From NCBI RefSeq assembly GCF_007993755.1, contig NZ_CP042467.1, positions 3,248,001 to 3,312,000 on the forward strand: a stretch of 64,000 nucleotides of DNA. The letters are read 5' to 3'. Shown in pieces: positions 1 through 8,148 of this stretch. How positions within the stretch are numbered: position 1 is the stretch's first letter; each line of letters begins with the position of its first letter. The translations under genes were made by a program, and so were the position numbers. The DNA comes from Microvenator marinus. Lineage in GTDB: Bacteria; Myxococcota_A; Bradymonadia; Bradymonadales; Bradymonadaceae. The notes under the pieces were generated by a model, which was not told the DNA's origin, searched no databases, and saw only the letters and a list, made by a program, of their open reading frames with translations.

Positions 1-73
1 GTGTGTCTGCGGTTTCTTGCTTTGGACAGCCCGCGGCGAAGACGATCAACATTAGAATCAGTGCGTATTTCAT
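1..73 (-). CDS. Lipoprotein, C-terminus beyond window (partial)
   Basis: Reading leftwards from an ATG at 73-71, the translation starts MKYALILMLIVFAAGCPKQE. This is a basic start, a hydrophobic core and an FAAGC lipobox with Cys16, typical of a lipoprotein processed by signal peptidase II. Only 24 codons are in the window, so the mature domain and function cannot be judged. The start lies 3 bases beyond the stop of the upstream Lys-rich protein gene, so the two are probably co-transcribed. Confidence 0.7.
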   Translation of the reverse strand, partial: MKYALILMLIVFAAGCPKQETADT

Positions 74-76
74 AGA

Positions 77-616
77 TTATTCTCCCTTTCCTTTGCCTTT
101 ACCTTTTGCCTTACCCTGAGGACCTTTCGCGTTCTGAATACGCTCCATGGCCTTGGCGTGGCGTTTGGCTTCTTTGTCGCGGAGCATTGCTGCCTTTTCA
201 ATCAGCTTATCGTTGCCCTTCTCTTTGCCGATCCCTTCGATACGGTCGATTTGAGCGAGGCGTCGGGCGTGCTTTTCCTTTTCCATTTCGAGACGCTTCT
301 CGTTTGAGATTGGAGCTGCGCCTTCGTCTTCGCCGGTGCCGTCTTCGCCTTCGACTTCCTCGGCTTCTTCGGCGTCATCGTCAGACTTGCCTTTGTCGTC
401 AGACTTGCCTTTGTCGTCAGACTTTCCTTTGCCTTTGTCGTCAGACTTACCTTTGTCGTCAGACTTGCCTTTTTCTTTCTCGTCTTTGTCCTTCTTACCT
501 TTGGCCTTTTCTGAAGCTTCGTCAGACTTGCCTTTGCCTTGTGCGGCAAGAGGAGTTGAACCAAAGGTCAGACCCAGAAGGCCTAAGACCACGAGTACCC
601 ATTTCATTTTCTGCAT
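77..616 (-). CDS. Secreted Lys-rich protein with KGKSDD repeats
   Basis: I do not recognise a family. A signal peptide (MKWVLVVLGLLGLTFG then APLAAQG-type cleavage region) precedes a highly charged low-complexity stretch built from about six KGKSDD/KGKSDE units. A Glu/Asp block follows, then a predicted helical C-terminal part rich in Lys, Arg and Glu, ending in a GKGK tail. The frame is open to 667, but a GGAAGG Shine-Dalgarno lies just before ATGs at 616 and 607, so one of these is the start. It is probably exported to periplasm or surface; the repeats suggest a disordered polyampholyte. The next gene, a lipoprotein, follows after 3 bases. Confidence 0.65.
   Translation of the reverse strand: MQKMKWVLVVLGLLGLTFGSTPLAAQGKGKSDEASEKAKGKKDKDEKEKGKSDDKGKSDDKGKGKSDDKGKSDDKGKSDDDAEEAEEVEGEDGTGEDEGAAPISNEKRLEMEKEKHARRLAQIDRIEGIGKEKGNDKLIEKAAMLRDKEAKRHAKAMERIQNAKGPQGKAKGKGKGKGE
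370..545 (-). repeat. In-frame tandem repeat encoding KGKSDD
   Basis: Imperfect 18-base units (plus strand: tttgtcgtcagacttgcc and variants) are repeated about six times inside the Lys-rich secreted protein, keeping the reading frame. Such units can expand or contract by slippage and change protein length without a frameshift. Confidence 0.75.
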
Positions 617-706
617 TTTCCTTCCTACCAAAATTGCGCGCGCGATTTTAGCCTCCCATAGCGTCAAGAGAATGGCACAGTTTTGAGTTGTGTCAACGAG
701 CGCAAC

Positions 707-2617
707 TTACGAGGACTGAGCCCTCGTAGACTGGTAGAGCGCGGCGTACTCGCCGCCGCGGTGCAGCAACTCAGGATGGGTACCACGCTCAATAACCTGG
801 CCGTGGCGAAGCACCAGAATCTGGTGGGCATCACGAATCGTGCTTAGGCGGTGCGCAATCACAATGGTCGTGCGCCCTTTGGTCAGGCGGACCAGCGCCT
901 CTTGAATCAACGACTCCGTCTCGGTGTCGATAGACGCTGTGGCCTCATCCAGAATGATAATGGGCGGATTGACCAGGAGGGCGCGCGCAAAACTGATGAG
1001 CTGGCGCTCGCCGGCACTCAGAGTGCGCCCTCCCTCCTCCAAGACCTGGTCCAGGCCATCTTCATTACGCGTCACCAGAATCTCGCCGCGCACGGCCTTA
1101 AGCGTCTCGAGGACCGTTTCGTCGGGATACTCCGCGCCGAGCGTAATGTTCTCTCGAAGTGTGCCCGCAAAAATGACCACGTCTTGGGGAACCAGAGCGA
1201 TACCGGCACGAAGGTTGGGGAGCTCGAAGTCGGTCACGAGGCGCCCATCCACACGAATCTCACCTTCGGAGGCATCGTAGAATCGGGAGATAAGCTGCAC
1301 GATCGTGGATTTACCGGCGCCGGTATTCCCAACAAGCGCGACCATCTCGCCGGGCTTAGCCTCAAATGAAATGCCCTTTATGACTTCTTCGGTCGTGCGT
1401 GGATAGGTAAAGCGGACGTCTTTGAACTCCACGCTCCCTTTGACGACCTTGAGATTCGGGTCCGCTGTGCTCAGGGTCTTGATGGTGGTCGGCTGCTCGA
1501 GAATATTGAAGACGCGCTCACCCGCTGTCAGTGCGTTTTGGATGATGTTGAACTTCTCGGCCAGGTTCCGCACAGGCACCCAAACACGACTCGTGTACTC
1601 AATGAACGTGATGAGCACGCCAATGGTCACGAGCCCCTCGGTGACACGGCCGTAGCCCACGATCAACACTAGGGACGTGGCCAGCGCACTCACGATCATC
1701 ATTCCCGGGCGGAGCACGGCCCACGCCTGAACCACGCGGTAAATCGAGGCCTGGTGTGCCTGAGTCAGTGAATACCACTCCGCCTCGCGGCGGCGCTCGC
1801 GGCGATATAGCTGGTTCTCGCGCATGCCAGCGATATTCTCGGCGAGCCACGCGTTCATGCGCGATTGAATCGCGGACATGGTGCGCAAGGACGGCCTCGC
1901 GAGGGCGCGGTAGAGCAAGGCCACGCCCACAAGGAGCGGGAACGAGCCCACGATCAGAATCGATAGCGTGAAGTCCAGTTTGAACATCACCACGCAGAGC
2001 ACGATGACAAAAAGCACGTCTCGAAAACCCTGGGCGAACGCGTCGCTGAAGAGCTCGGAGAGCGACTGAACGTCAAAGGTGGTGCGGTTGACGAGGCGTC
2101 CGACCGGGTTCTTGTGAAAGAACGCAAGTCCTTGGCCGGTGATGTGGTCGAAGACGTCGACGCGCAGGTCGTGAACCACGTGTTGTCCAAGCTTTTGCAC
2201 AAGATACGTGGTCACCGCGGCGATGACCCAACGAAGTGTCCAGGCCGCCAGAAGAATCGCACCGAATGCGATGATCAGCGAGGTCGGCCCATCCTGGGAA
2301 ACTGGCACGGCGGCGGCCATCGCGGTCAAGATGCCGTCGAAGACCCCGTCGCGCGCGCCGGCTTTGCTCACCGCGTCGATCGCGAGACCTACAATATACG
2401 CAGGCAAGGTCATCAGGAGCGATTCGGCCAGACTCAAGGCTACGGCGACCGCCGTCAGGCCTTTGTGCGGCTTTAAGTAGGCCAGAAGTTTCGCGAAGAG
2501 GCGCATGTCGACTTCGTCAGCCTCTACGCGTTCTTCTTCGAGCATTTTGACCAGAATCGGGTCGTTACTAAGGGCGAGCGCCTCGCGCTCAACGCGGCTC
2601 AGGGTCTTGGTCTTCAT
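707..2617 (-). CDS. ABC exporter half-transporter, catalytic-site subunit
   Basis: A 636-residue inner-membrane ABC exporter subunit: an N-terminal six-helix transmembrane domain (about 45-350) fused to an ATPase domain. Visible motifs are Walker A GNTGAGKST (about 428-436), an LSAGERQ signature (about 530), Walker B IIILDEAT with the catalytic Glu (about 549) and an AHR switch His (about 583). It overlaps the partner half-transporter by 4 bases (ATGA), so the two are translationally coupled. Family knowledge (YheH/YheI, LmrCD, TmrAB) says such pairs form heterodimeric lipid or drug exporters. Its altered LSAGE signature beside a partner with a changed Walker B end fits this. The substrate cannot be told. 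Confidence 0.9.
   Translation of the reverse strand: MKTKTLSRVEREALALSNDPILVKMLEEERVEADEVDMRLFAKLLAYLKPHKGLTAVAVALSLAESLLMTLPAYIVGLAIDAVSKAGARDGVFDGILTAMAAAVPVSQDGPTSLIIAFGAILLAAWTLRWVIAAVTTYLVQKLGQHVVHDLRVDVFDHITGQGLAFFHKNPVGRLVNRTTFDVQSLSELFSDAFAQGFRDVLFVIVLCVVMFKLDFTLSILIVGSFPLLVGVALLYRALARPSLRTMSAIQSRMNAWLAENIAGMRENQLYRRERRREAEWYSLTQAHQASIYRVVQAWAVLRPGMMIVSALATSLVLIVGYGRVTEGLVTIGVLITFIEYTSRVWVPVRNLAEKFNIIQNALTAGERVFNILEQPTTIKTLSTADPNLKVVKGSVEFKDVRFTYPRTTEEVIKGISFEAKPGEMVALVGNTGAGKSTIVQLISRFYDASEGEIRVDGRLVTDFELPNLRAGIALVPQDVVIFAGTLRENITLGAEYPDETVLETLKAVRGEILVTRNEDGLDQVLEEGGRTLSAGERQLISFARALLVNPPIIILDEATASIDTETESLIQEALVRLTKGRTTIVIAHRLSTIRDAHQILVLRHGQVIERGTHPELLHRGGEYAALYQSTRAQSS
708..728 (-). 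other. Inverted repeat at the 3' end of the ABC exporter gene
   Basis: TACGAGG and CCTCGTA are a perfect 7-bp inverted repeat around a 7-base loop, overlapping the stop codon of the exporter gene. No T-tract follows on the transcribed strand, so it is at most a weak terminator or a 3' stabilising hairpin. Confidence 0.35.
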
Positions 2618-4467
2618 GCCGCCTCCCCTTTTGCCTGTGATTGCTCGGCCGCGATGCGCGCGTAGTAGCCGTTCTGTGCCAGCAATTCGTCATGAGTGCC
2701 GCGTTGGGTGATTTGTCCGTCCTCGATGACGATGATTTCGTCGGCATCTTGGACCGCGCGCACGCGGTGCGAGATCACGAGGCCTGTTCTTCCGTCGAGC
2801 ACCGTTCGCAGATTCTGAAGAATTGCGGATTCGGTCTTGGTGTCTACGGCGCTCAAGCAGTCGTCGAGGATCAGGACTTTGGGGTCCGCGGTAATCGCAC
2901 GCGCAATGGCCAGGCGTTGGCGCTGGCCACCGGAGAGGTTGACGCCGCGCTCACCGAGCATGGTTTGATAGCCGTCTTCGAAATGCTCGACCTCGTCGTG
3001 CAGGTGCGCGAGGCGCGCCACCCGTACAACCTCTTCTTGGCCCTGGTCGGGGCGCTCGATGAGGTCGTCTCGGGTCATCACGATGTTGCGCGCGACGGTC
3101 GAGCTGAAGAGGAAGGTCTCTTGAGGCGCGAGCACCACCATCTCTCGGAGCGACTCCAAGGTGAGCTCACGAATATCTTCGCCGTCCAAGAAAACTGTGC
3201 CCGCAGGCGGGTCGTAAAGCCGTGTCAGGACGCAGGCGAGCGAGGATTTTCCGCTGCCGACGGGCCCGAAAACACCGAGGGTTTTTCCTGCGGGGATTTC
3301 GAACGAGATGTCGCGCAGGACCGGATGTTTTGGGGCCTTTTGAACTGTTCCGTCTTCGAGCACGCGGTCCGCGGTGTAGCGGAAGGTCAGGTTCTGGACT
3401 TTGAGGCCTCCGGGGCCGGCCGCTGTTTTGGCGTTTGGTGCATTCGTGATCTCGAGCTCGGTTTCGCAGAGCTCGTCGATTCGGTGCATCGAGGCGCGGC
3501 CGCGCTGGAAGAGCGAGACCGACCAGCCAAGCCCGATCATCGGTCCGGAGAGGTAGCGGATCAGGAAGAGGAACGCAACGAAGGTGCCGAGCGTCATGGT
3601 GCCCTTTGCCACGCCGATTCCGCCGAAAATCACCACGAGGGCAGTGGAGACGCCGAGCATGAGGTCGAGCGTCGGCTCGAAGAACGAGCGGACTCGGGCG
3701 AGCCTCAAGTTTTTGCCGAAATGGCGCTCCGAGAATCCGGCAAATCGGCGTCGGTCGTAGACTTCGCGGGCGTAGCCCTGAATGATTCGGATGCCGGCGT
3801 AGGACTCGCGCGCGCGCTCGGTCATGTCCGCGAGGTCTTCCTGGACGTCTTTGAATCGGTCGAATTCGAGGTGCGAGAGCTTGTTCGTGATGAGCAAGAT
3901 GAAGGGCACCGGGATGAGCGTAATAAGCGTGAGTTCCCAGGAGAGGATGCTCAGCATGAGGAGCACGAGCGAGACCAAGAGCAGTGTATCTGCGGCGATG
4001 AGCACACCGGGCCCGAGCATCATGCGCACGGCCTGCACGTCGGAGGTGGCGATCGACATGATGTCGCCTGAGCGAGATTTGTCGTACCAGGACTGGCTTT
4101 GCGCCAAGAGATGGTTTGCGATGCGGCGGCGGATGAGCTGCGTGATCTCGTGCGATGGCACTGCCACCTGCATGAGCATCGGGTATCGCGCGATGTTCGC
4201 AAGTACCTGGAGTACGAGGAAGACAGCCACCGCCGTGATGATCGTGAAGGTATCGGGCGTGATTCCTAGGAGCGCGAGAGGGGTCGGCGTGTTGACTGGA
4301 TCGCCTGTGAACTCGGCCTGAGTGAGCTCGACGGCGAGCGCCATAAAGACCGGCGCGAGCACATCTGAGATGTTGACCACGCCCAGAGAGGCTATACCCA
4401 CCGGATAACGCCACCCCTGCGTTTTAACGAGTTCTACGACTCGCCGAAAATCACCTAATAACGACAT
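2614..4467 (-). CDS. ABC exporter half-transporter, degenerate-site subunit
   Basis: A 617-residue fused permease-ATPase, first gene of the two-gene exporter operon. The transmembrane domain covers about 20-330. The ATPase has Walker A GPVGSGKSS (about 399), a canonical LSGGQRQR signature (about 508) and an SHR H-loop (about 561). Walker B reads LILDDCLSAVD (about 527): the usual catalytic Glu is replaced by Asp. In heterodimeric exporters one of the two ATP sites carries exactly this change, and it pairs with the non-canonical signature of the partner (LSAGE in the next gene). The inferred role is an inner-membrane exporter of lipids or hydrophobic compounds. Confidence 0.9.
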   Translation of the reverse strand: MSLLGDFRRVVELVKTQGWRYPVGIASLGVVNISDVLAPVFMALAVELTQAEFTGDPVNTPTPLALLGITPDTFTIITAVAVFLVLQVLANIARYPMLMQVAVPSHEITQLIRRRIANHLLAQSQSWYDKSRSGDIMSIATSDVQAVRMMLGPGVLIAADTLLLVSLVLLMLSILSWELTLITLIPVPFILLITNKLSHLEFDRFKDVQEDLADMTERARESYAGIRIIQGYAREVYDRRRFAGFSERHFGKNLRLARVRSFFEPTLDLMLGVSTALVVIFGGIGVAKGTMTLGTFVAFLFLIRYLSGPMIGLGWSVSLFQRGRASMHRIDELCETELEITNAPNAKTAAGPGGLKVQNLTFRYTADRVLEDGTVQKAPKHPVLRDISFEIPAGKTLGVFGPVGSGKSSLACVLTRLYDPPAGTVFLDGEDIRELTLESLREMVVLAPQETFLFSSTVARNIVMTRDDLIERPDQGQEEVVRVARLAHLHDEVEHFEDGYQTMLGERGVNLSGGQRQRLAIARAITADPKVLILDDCLSAVDTKTESAILQNLRTVLDGRTGLVISHRVRAVQDADEIIVIEDGQITQRGTHDELLAQNGYYARIAAEQSQAKGEAA

Positions 4468-4558
4468 TTTTTACTCGAGCCGCGCCCACGGCAATCAGTA
4501 CACGAGCCGAGCGCGTGAGTGAAGGCCCTGAGACGAGAATGCAAAAAAAGGCTTATTT

Positions 4559-5398
4559 TTAGGAATTCCAGACCGAATGCATGGGATTGACTGGGGCGAT
4601 ACCTTCGCCGATTTCTGGGGCCATGAGGATGGCCTTGGTGATGAAGTCGCGTGCGTATTCAAGAGCGGCTTCGATGGTGGCGCCCTCGGCGAGTTTGGCG
4701 GTGATCGCGGCCGAGAAGGTGCAGCCCGAGCCGTGCACGCGCGGTGAGCGGATGCGGTCTGCGCCGAATTCCGTAAAGCCTGTGCCGTCGTAGAGGATGT
4801 CGCGCACGATATGGTCGAGGTGGCCGCCTTTGATGAGCACGGCCGGTGCGCCCATATCGAAGATGCGTTTGGCAGCCTCTTGCATGTCGCGAACATCGTC
4901 GACATCGCGGCCGATAAGGGCACGGGCCTCGAATCGGTTGGGCGTGATGATCATGGCGCGCGGCACCATAAGTGCGATGAAGGCTTTGACGGCTTGCTCC
5001 GGCATCAACGGGTCGCCGTGTTTCGAAACCATGACGGGGTCGACGACGAGTTTTTCGATGGGCCGGTCGTCGAGCATTTCCGCCACGAGCCCGATGACTC
5101 GGTCATTGCCGAGCGCACCGGTCTTGGCCGCGGTGGGATTGAGGTCGGACATCACGGCCTCGAATTGGGCTCGGATCACCGCGTCCGGCAACATCTCAAC
5201 CGCGGTCACACCTTGCGTGTTCTGAGCCGTTACGAGCGTCAGAACCGAGGTGCCGAAGACTTTGGAGGCCGCGAAGGTCTTGAGGTCGGCCTGAATGCCT
5301 GCGCCACCGCCCGAATCGCTGCCCGCGATGGTGAGCGCAACTGCGGGTTGGAAGACTTCCTGGCCGTGACCGCCGAGCAATGTAAAGAGGTCCTTCAT
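4559..5398 (-). CDS. thiD: Hydroxymethylpyrimidine/phosphomethylpyrimidine kinase
   Basis: A ribokinase-fold kinase that phosphorylates HMP and then HMP-P in the pyrimidine branch of thiamine diphosphate synthesis, in the cytoplasm. The opening ALTIAGSDSGGGAGIQADLK motif, the internal DPVMVSKHGDPL segment and the C-terminal GSGCTFSAA anion-hole motif are all present; 279 residues is about the usual single-domain length. It is the third gene of uppS - hydrolase - thiD, starting 4 bases after the hydrolase stop, so it probably depends on read-through and coupling. No other thiamine gene and no TPP-riboswitch-like leader is visible here, so the role may be HMP salvage. Confidence 0.93.
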   Translation of the reverse strand: MKDLFTLLGGHGQEVFQPAVALTIAGSDSGGGAGIQADLKTFAASKVFGTSVLTLVTAQNTQGVTAVEMLPDAVIRAQFEAVMSDLNPTAAKTGALGNDRVIGLVAEMLDDRPIEKLVVDPVMVSKHGDPLMPEQAVKAFIALMVPRAMIITPNRFEARALIGRDVDDVRDMQEAAKRIFDMGAPAVLIKGGHLDHIVRDILYDGTGFTEFGADRIRSPRVHGSGCTFSAAITAKLAEGATIEAALEYARDFITKAILMAPEIGEGIAPVNPMHSVWNS

Positions 5399-5402
5399 AG
5401 GT

Positions 5403-6539
5403 CTACTTGGTGTCGATCGTGACGTTTTGTATTGGGAGATTCATGGTGATGGCAGCCTGGTCTTGTGTGCGGCCTTGAAGTGCGGCGCGCAGGAGCATGG
5501 TGCTTGAGCCGTAGGTCAATGTGCGAAGCCCACCATCACTTGGGCCGTCCGCGCAAAGCGTGCACGTAATTCCGCAAGAGTTGTTCGCATCCAACATGTC
5601 GTTATGCCCGTAGGCGTTGGCCAGAAGGAGCGTTGCCGAGACCGAGGCGTCGAAGAATTGTTCGTAATTGTCGCCCTCGGGGGCGCAGGCCTGAAACCCT
5701 GTGGGTCCAAGGCCCGTGCCGATGATCAAGGTCGGAAGGCTGACTGGGAATGCGGTGTTCGCGACGCGAGGCTGTCCACCGAGCGGCCCGCCAGTACCGT
5801 CCACTGGGTCCAGACCAACGATGGCCTGGTAGAGGTTTTGCTCGCGGCGGAGAATGGTCCAGGCGACCTTTGCGCCTCGGCTATGTCCGGAGACGCCAAA
5901 ATGGTCGAAGCTCGGGGTCACGCCGGTCACGGCGGCCAGATTGCCTCTCATCCAGTCATAGACTTCCTGGGCGTCATCGGCTTCTTCGGAGACCGACGGT
6001 GCGCCAAAGGCGCTCGTGCCCATCTGCGGCGCGACGACGATGAATCCATGGCTCGCGAGGTGTTCGAGGTAGTCGCTGTAATATCCCGTGCGCAGCGTAA
6101 ACCCGTGGTGGAAAGCCACGACGGCGTAGATACCGGGCTCGGAGGGGGCGACGACGAGGATCTCGCGCGGCGCGCCGTTATCTCCGTCTTCGAGCTCAAA
6201 GCGCTGCGTCGCAAGAGGGCCTGAGGCGTATGCATCCGTGGTGCTCACATAGAGCGTTTCCGGAGGCATCGTCTGATTGTTTGTAGTGGTTTGGTTGTTG
6301 GTATTTGTCTGGTTGTTTGTGGTGGTCTGATTGTTGGTGGCCGTCTGGTTGTTGGTCTCGTTATTAGTGGCCGTCTGGTTATTGGTCCCATTCGTAGTTT
6401 GATCGGTCTGAGTCTGATTGTTTGTAGTGGTTTGGTTGTTTGTGAGAGGACGCGTGGGCGCCGCCTCATCACCACAGGCCAAGGTGATCACACTCATGAG
6501 TCCGAGCACAGAAAATCGAAGCATATTCTTCATGTTCAT
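5403..6539 (-). CDS. Alpha/beta-hydrolase lipoprotein (chlorophyllase/dienelactone-hydrolase type)
   Basis: A 378-residue secreted lipoprotein. Lipobox ITLAC (Cys22) is followed by a disordered linker of about 60 residues made of NNQT/TTNNQT units (about 33-90), then a hydrolase domain. The nucleophile elbow is GHSRG (Ser220); Asp244 (GLDPVDG) and His312 (AYGHND) complete a plausible triad, and the HHG oxyanion segment is near 144. The arrangement recalls chlorophyllase-like and PET-hydrolase-like enzymes, so esters or lipids are likely substrates; the actual one is unknown. The gene overlaps uppS by 4 bases and is followed by thiD after 4 bases, an unusual partnership. Confidence 0.85.
   Translation of the reverse strand: MNMKNMLRFSVLGLMSVITLACGDEAAPTRPLTNNQTTTNNQTQTDQTTNGTNNQTATNNETNNQTATNNQTTTNNQTNTNNQTTTNNQTMPPETLYVSTTDAYASGPLATQRFELEDGDNGAPREILVVAPSEPGIYAVVAFHHGFTLRTGYYSDYLEHLASHGFIVVAPQMGTSAFGAPSVSEEADDAQEVYDWMRGNLAAVTGVTPSFDHFGVSGHSRGAKVAWTILRREQNLYQAIVGLDPVDGTGGPLGGQPRVANTAFPVSLPTLIIGTGLGPTGFQACAPEGDNYEQFFDASVSATLLLANAYGHNDMLDANNSCGITCTLCADGPSDGGLRTLTYGSSTMLLRAALQGRTQDQAAITMNLPIQNVTIDTK
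6267..6450 (-). repeat. Low-complexity NNQT linker repeat
   Basis: Degenerate 12- to 15-base units rich in ggttgttg/gtctgattg (plus strand) encode NNQT, TTNNQT and TATNNQT. They form the linker between lipid anchor and catalytic domain of the hydrolase. A related NNQT/NNGS linker is in the serpin lipoprotein at about 45.9 kb. Confidence 0.8.
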
Positions 6540-7324
6540 TCCTCTTCAGAGGTCTCGGAAAGCTGTGCACTTGTGAGCCCGAAACGTCTTTCACGGCTTC
6601 CAAAACTATTTAATGCGTCCCTTAGATGCACCTCATTGAAGTCTGGCCACATGGTATCTGTCACAAAAAATTCTGCGTAAGCTGCTTGCCACAAAAGGAA
6701 ATTCGAAACTCTGAATTCTCCGCTCGTGCGGATGATGAGCTCAGGGTCAGGTATATTGCGGGTGTAGAGGTGGTCGGAGACGGTGTGCTCGTCGATATCT
6801 TCGGCACGCAATGTACCGTCAGAAATTTCTTTTGCGATGGCCTTTACGGCCGACAAAATTTCTTCTCGGCCTCCGTAAGAGACCGCAACTTGCAAGATAA
6901 GGTCGGAGTTATGGGCGGTAGCGTCTTCAAGCCCTTCCACGGCGCGGAGCAATCCGGGCGAAAGACGTGAGCGGTCCCCGATCATGCGCATGGCCACGCC
7001 GTTGTCGATAAGACGCTGGCGCTCCTTCTTGATGTAGACGTCGAATAGGGTCATGAGCCCGGTGACTTCGTCCTGTGGGCGGCCCCAGTTCTGGGAGCTA
7101 AACGCGTAGAGCGTCAGGTGCGGAATCTCCAGATAGCGGCAAGATTCTACGGTTCTGCGTACTGCGTTTGCGCCTTCGTGATGCCCCTTGATGCGCGGCA
7201 TCCCGCGACCTTTGGCCCATCGGCCGTTGCCGTCCATAATGATGCCGACATGCTTCGGCATCGGGCCTGTGCAAGTCTTGAGTACAGCTTCATCTACGTG
7301 GAGTTTGGGTTTTCTGGCCAGCAT
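6536..7324 (-). CDS. uppS: Isoprenyl transferase (undecaprenyl diphosphate synthase)
   Basis: A cis-prenyltransferase that condenses isopentenyl diphosphates on farnesyl diphosphate to give the C55 carrier lipid for peptidoglycan and O-antigen synthesis. The signature HVGIIMDGNGRWA is at 25-37 with Asp31 binding the diphosphate. The GHHEGANAVRR segment and the C-terminal IIRTSGEFRVSNFLLWQ motif are also intact. Length is 262 residues, normal for the family. It is the first gene of a three-gene minus-strand operon (uppS, hydrolase, thiD). The usual partner cdsA is absent. Confidence 0.95.
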   Translation of the reverse strand: MLARKPKLHVDEAVLKTCTGPMPKHVGIIMDGNGRWAKGRGMPRIKGHHEGANAVRRTVESCRYLEIPHLTLYAFSSQNWGRPQDEVTGLMTLFDVYIKKERQRLIDNGVAMRMIGDRSRLSPGLLRAVEGLEDATAHNSDLILQVAVSYGGREEILSAVKAIAKEISDGTLRAEDIDEHTVSDHLYTRNIPDPELIIRTSGEFRVSNFLLWQAAYAEFFVTDTMWPDFNEVHLRDALNSFGSRERRFGLTSAQLSETSEEE

Positions 7325-7408
7325 AGTTCACCTCTTGGGCGAGACTGCTATCACAACGCAAATTTTGAGTCTATGAATCAAGTCTATCGAGGCAGACGCA
7401 GCTGAGCT

Positions 7409-7996
7409 TCAGAGACCTGGCTCGGTCTCTTTCAAGACTTGTTCGACGAGGGCAAGAGTCGCCTTTGTGCCGTAAGTCTCGGCCATTTCACGCAGCCGCT
7501 CTCGGTCCCATCGACCGAGCCGCAATGACGCCTCGAGACCTTGGCGAAGCTCGCTCAGCGCGACACCAGCCATTCCGTGGTGCTTGAGCAGATCGATGAT
7601 GAACCACTCGGGAGTAGGATTCTCGGGGAATGCGACACGACGTAGAAGAATCCGCCGCCCCTCAAATTTGAACTCGCCACTACGCTTCGTGTTGTACGCT
7701 AGCGTCACTGCAAACATCGACGTCGACCCAAGGTTGAGGGCATTCCAATACAGCGGGCCGGTCAAAAGGAAAGGTTCGCCGTCCAAGAAGGCACGTAGTA
7801 ACTCCTCGCTCGGCGGCGGTGCAGGTCCAAAACGCGTGGGGATTGGCGCATAATAGATTCCGTGCGCAGCTTCCCGCAGCTTTCCTTCCTTGACCAGCCG
7901 GCGCGCAAGCCGCGAGGGATTAGCACTCCATTGACGTAGTTCACGGGTGCGGTACGCCCGACCGGGCTCGAGTTCAGGTTGTGCGGCTTTGCTCAT
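7409..7996 (-). CDS. AbiEi-like (DUF6088-type) winged-helix regulator without toxin
   Basis: A 195-residue protein. Residues about 12-50 read as the winged-helix part of AbiEi-type antitoxins (YRTRELRQW, then RLVKEGKLREAAHGIYYAP). The rest (about 65-140) resembles the DUF6088/AbiEi C-terminal domain (FLLTGPLYWNALNLG). In known type IV systems this antitoxin precedes an AbiEii nucleotidyltransferase; here the gene downstream is uppS and no toxin is visible. No Shine-Dalgarno is evident, so it may be nearly leaderless. An inverted repeat lies in its promoter region. It may autoregulate or act on the divergent HEAT-repeat gene. Family call is moderate; function is inference. Confidence 0.7.
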   Translation of the reverse strand: MSKAAQPELEPGRAYRTRELRQWSANPSRLARRLVKEGKLREAAHGIYYAPIPTRFGPAPPPSEELLRAFLDGEPFLLTGPLYWNALNLGSTSMFAVTLAYNTKRSGEFKFEGRRILLRRVAFPENPTPEWFIIDLLKHHGMAGVALSELRQGLEASLRLGRWDRERLREMAETYGTKATLALVEQVLKETEPGL

Positions 7997-8000
7997 GTGG

Positions 8001-8033
8001 ACTGTATTAAATCTACCGTAGAAAACATACAGT
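8001..8033. promoter_or_regulatory. Inverted repeat between AbiEi-like and HEAT-repeat genes
   Basis: ACTGTAT (8001-8007) and ATACAGT (8027-8033) form a perfect 7-bp inverted repeat with a 19-base spacer. It lies 5 bases upstream of the AbiEi-like start codon and overlaps a TTTAAT-like -10 on the minus strand. AbiEi proteins are known to repress by binding inverted repeats upstream of their own gene, so this is a candidate operator. A second imperfect pair, GATCC/GGATC, is at 8039-8058. Confidence 0.4.
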
Positions 8034-8148
8034 ATTCAGATCCATTTGACAAAGGATCAGGCCTCTTTGGGCGATTGTTTTTTCTATCCAACCCCATTCA
8101 TATCTGATTTAGTTGGGAGCTATTGCGCTCTTCTTCTCCGGGGAAATC

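Noticed and set aside
2641-4071. Long plus-strand open frame of 476 codons
   Set aside because: Antisense to the ABC exporter gene, Asp/Glu/His-rich, no family motifs; a shadow of high-GC coding DNA.
7409-7996. Complete AbiE toxin-antitoxin system
   Set aside because: Only the antitoxin-like gene is present; neither neighbour has a nucleotidyltransferase motif.
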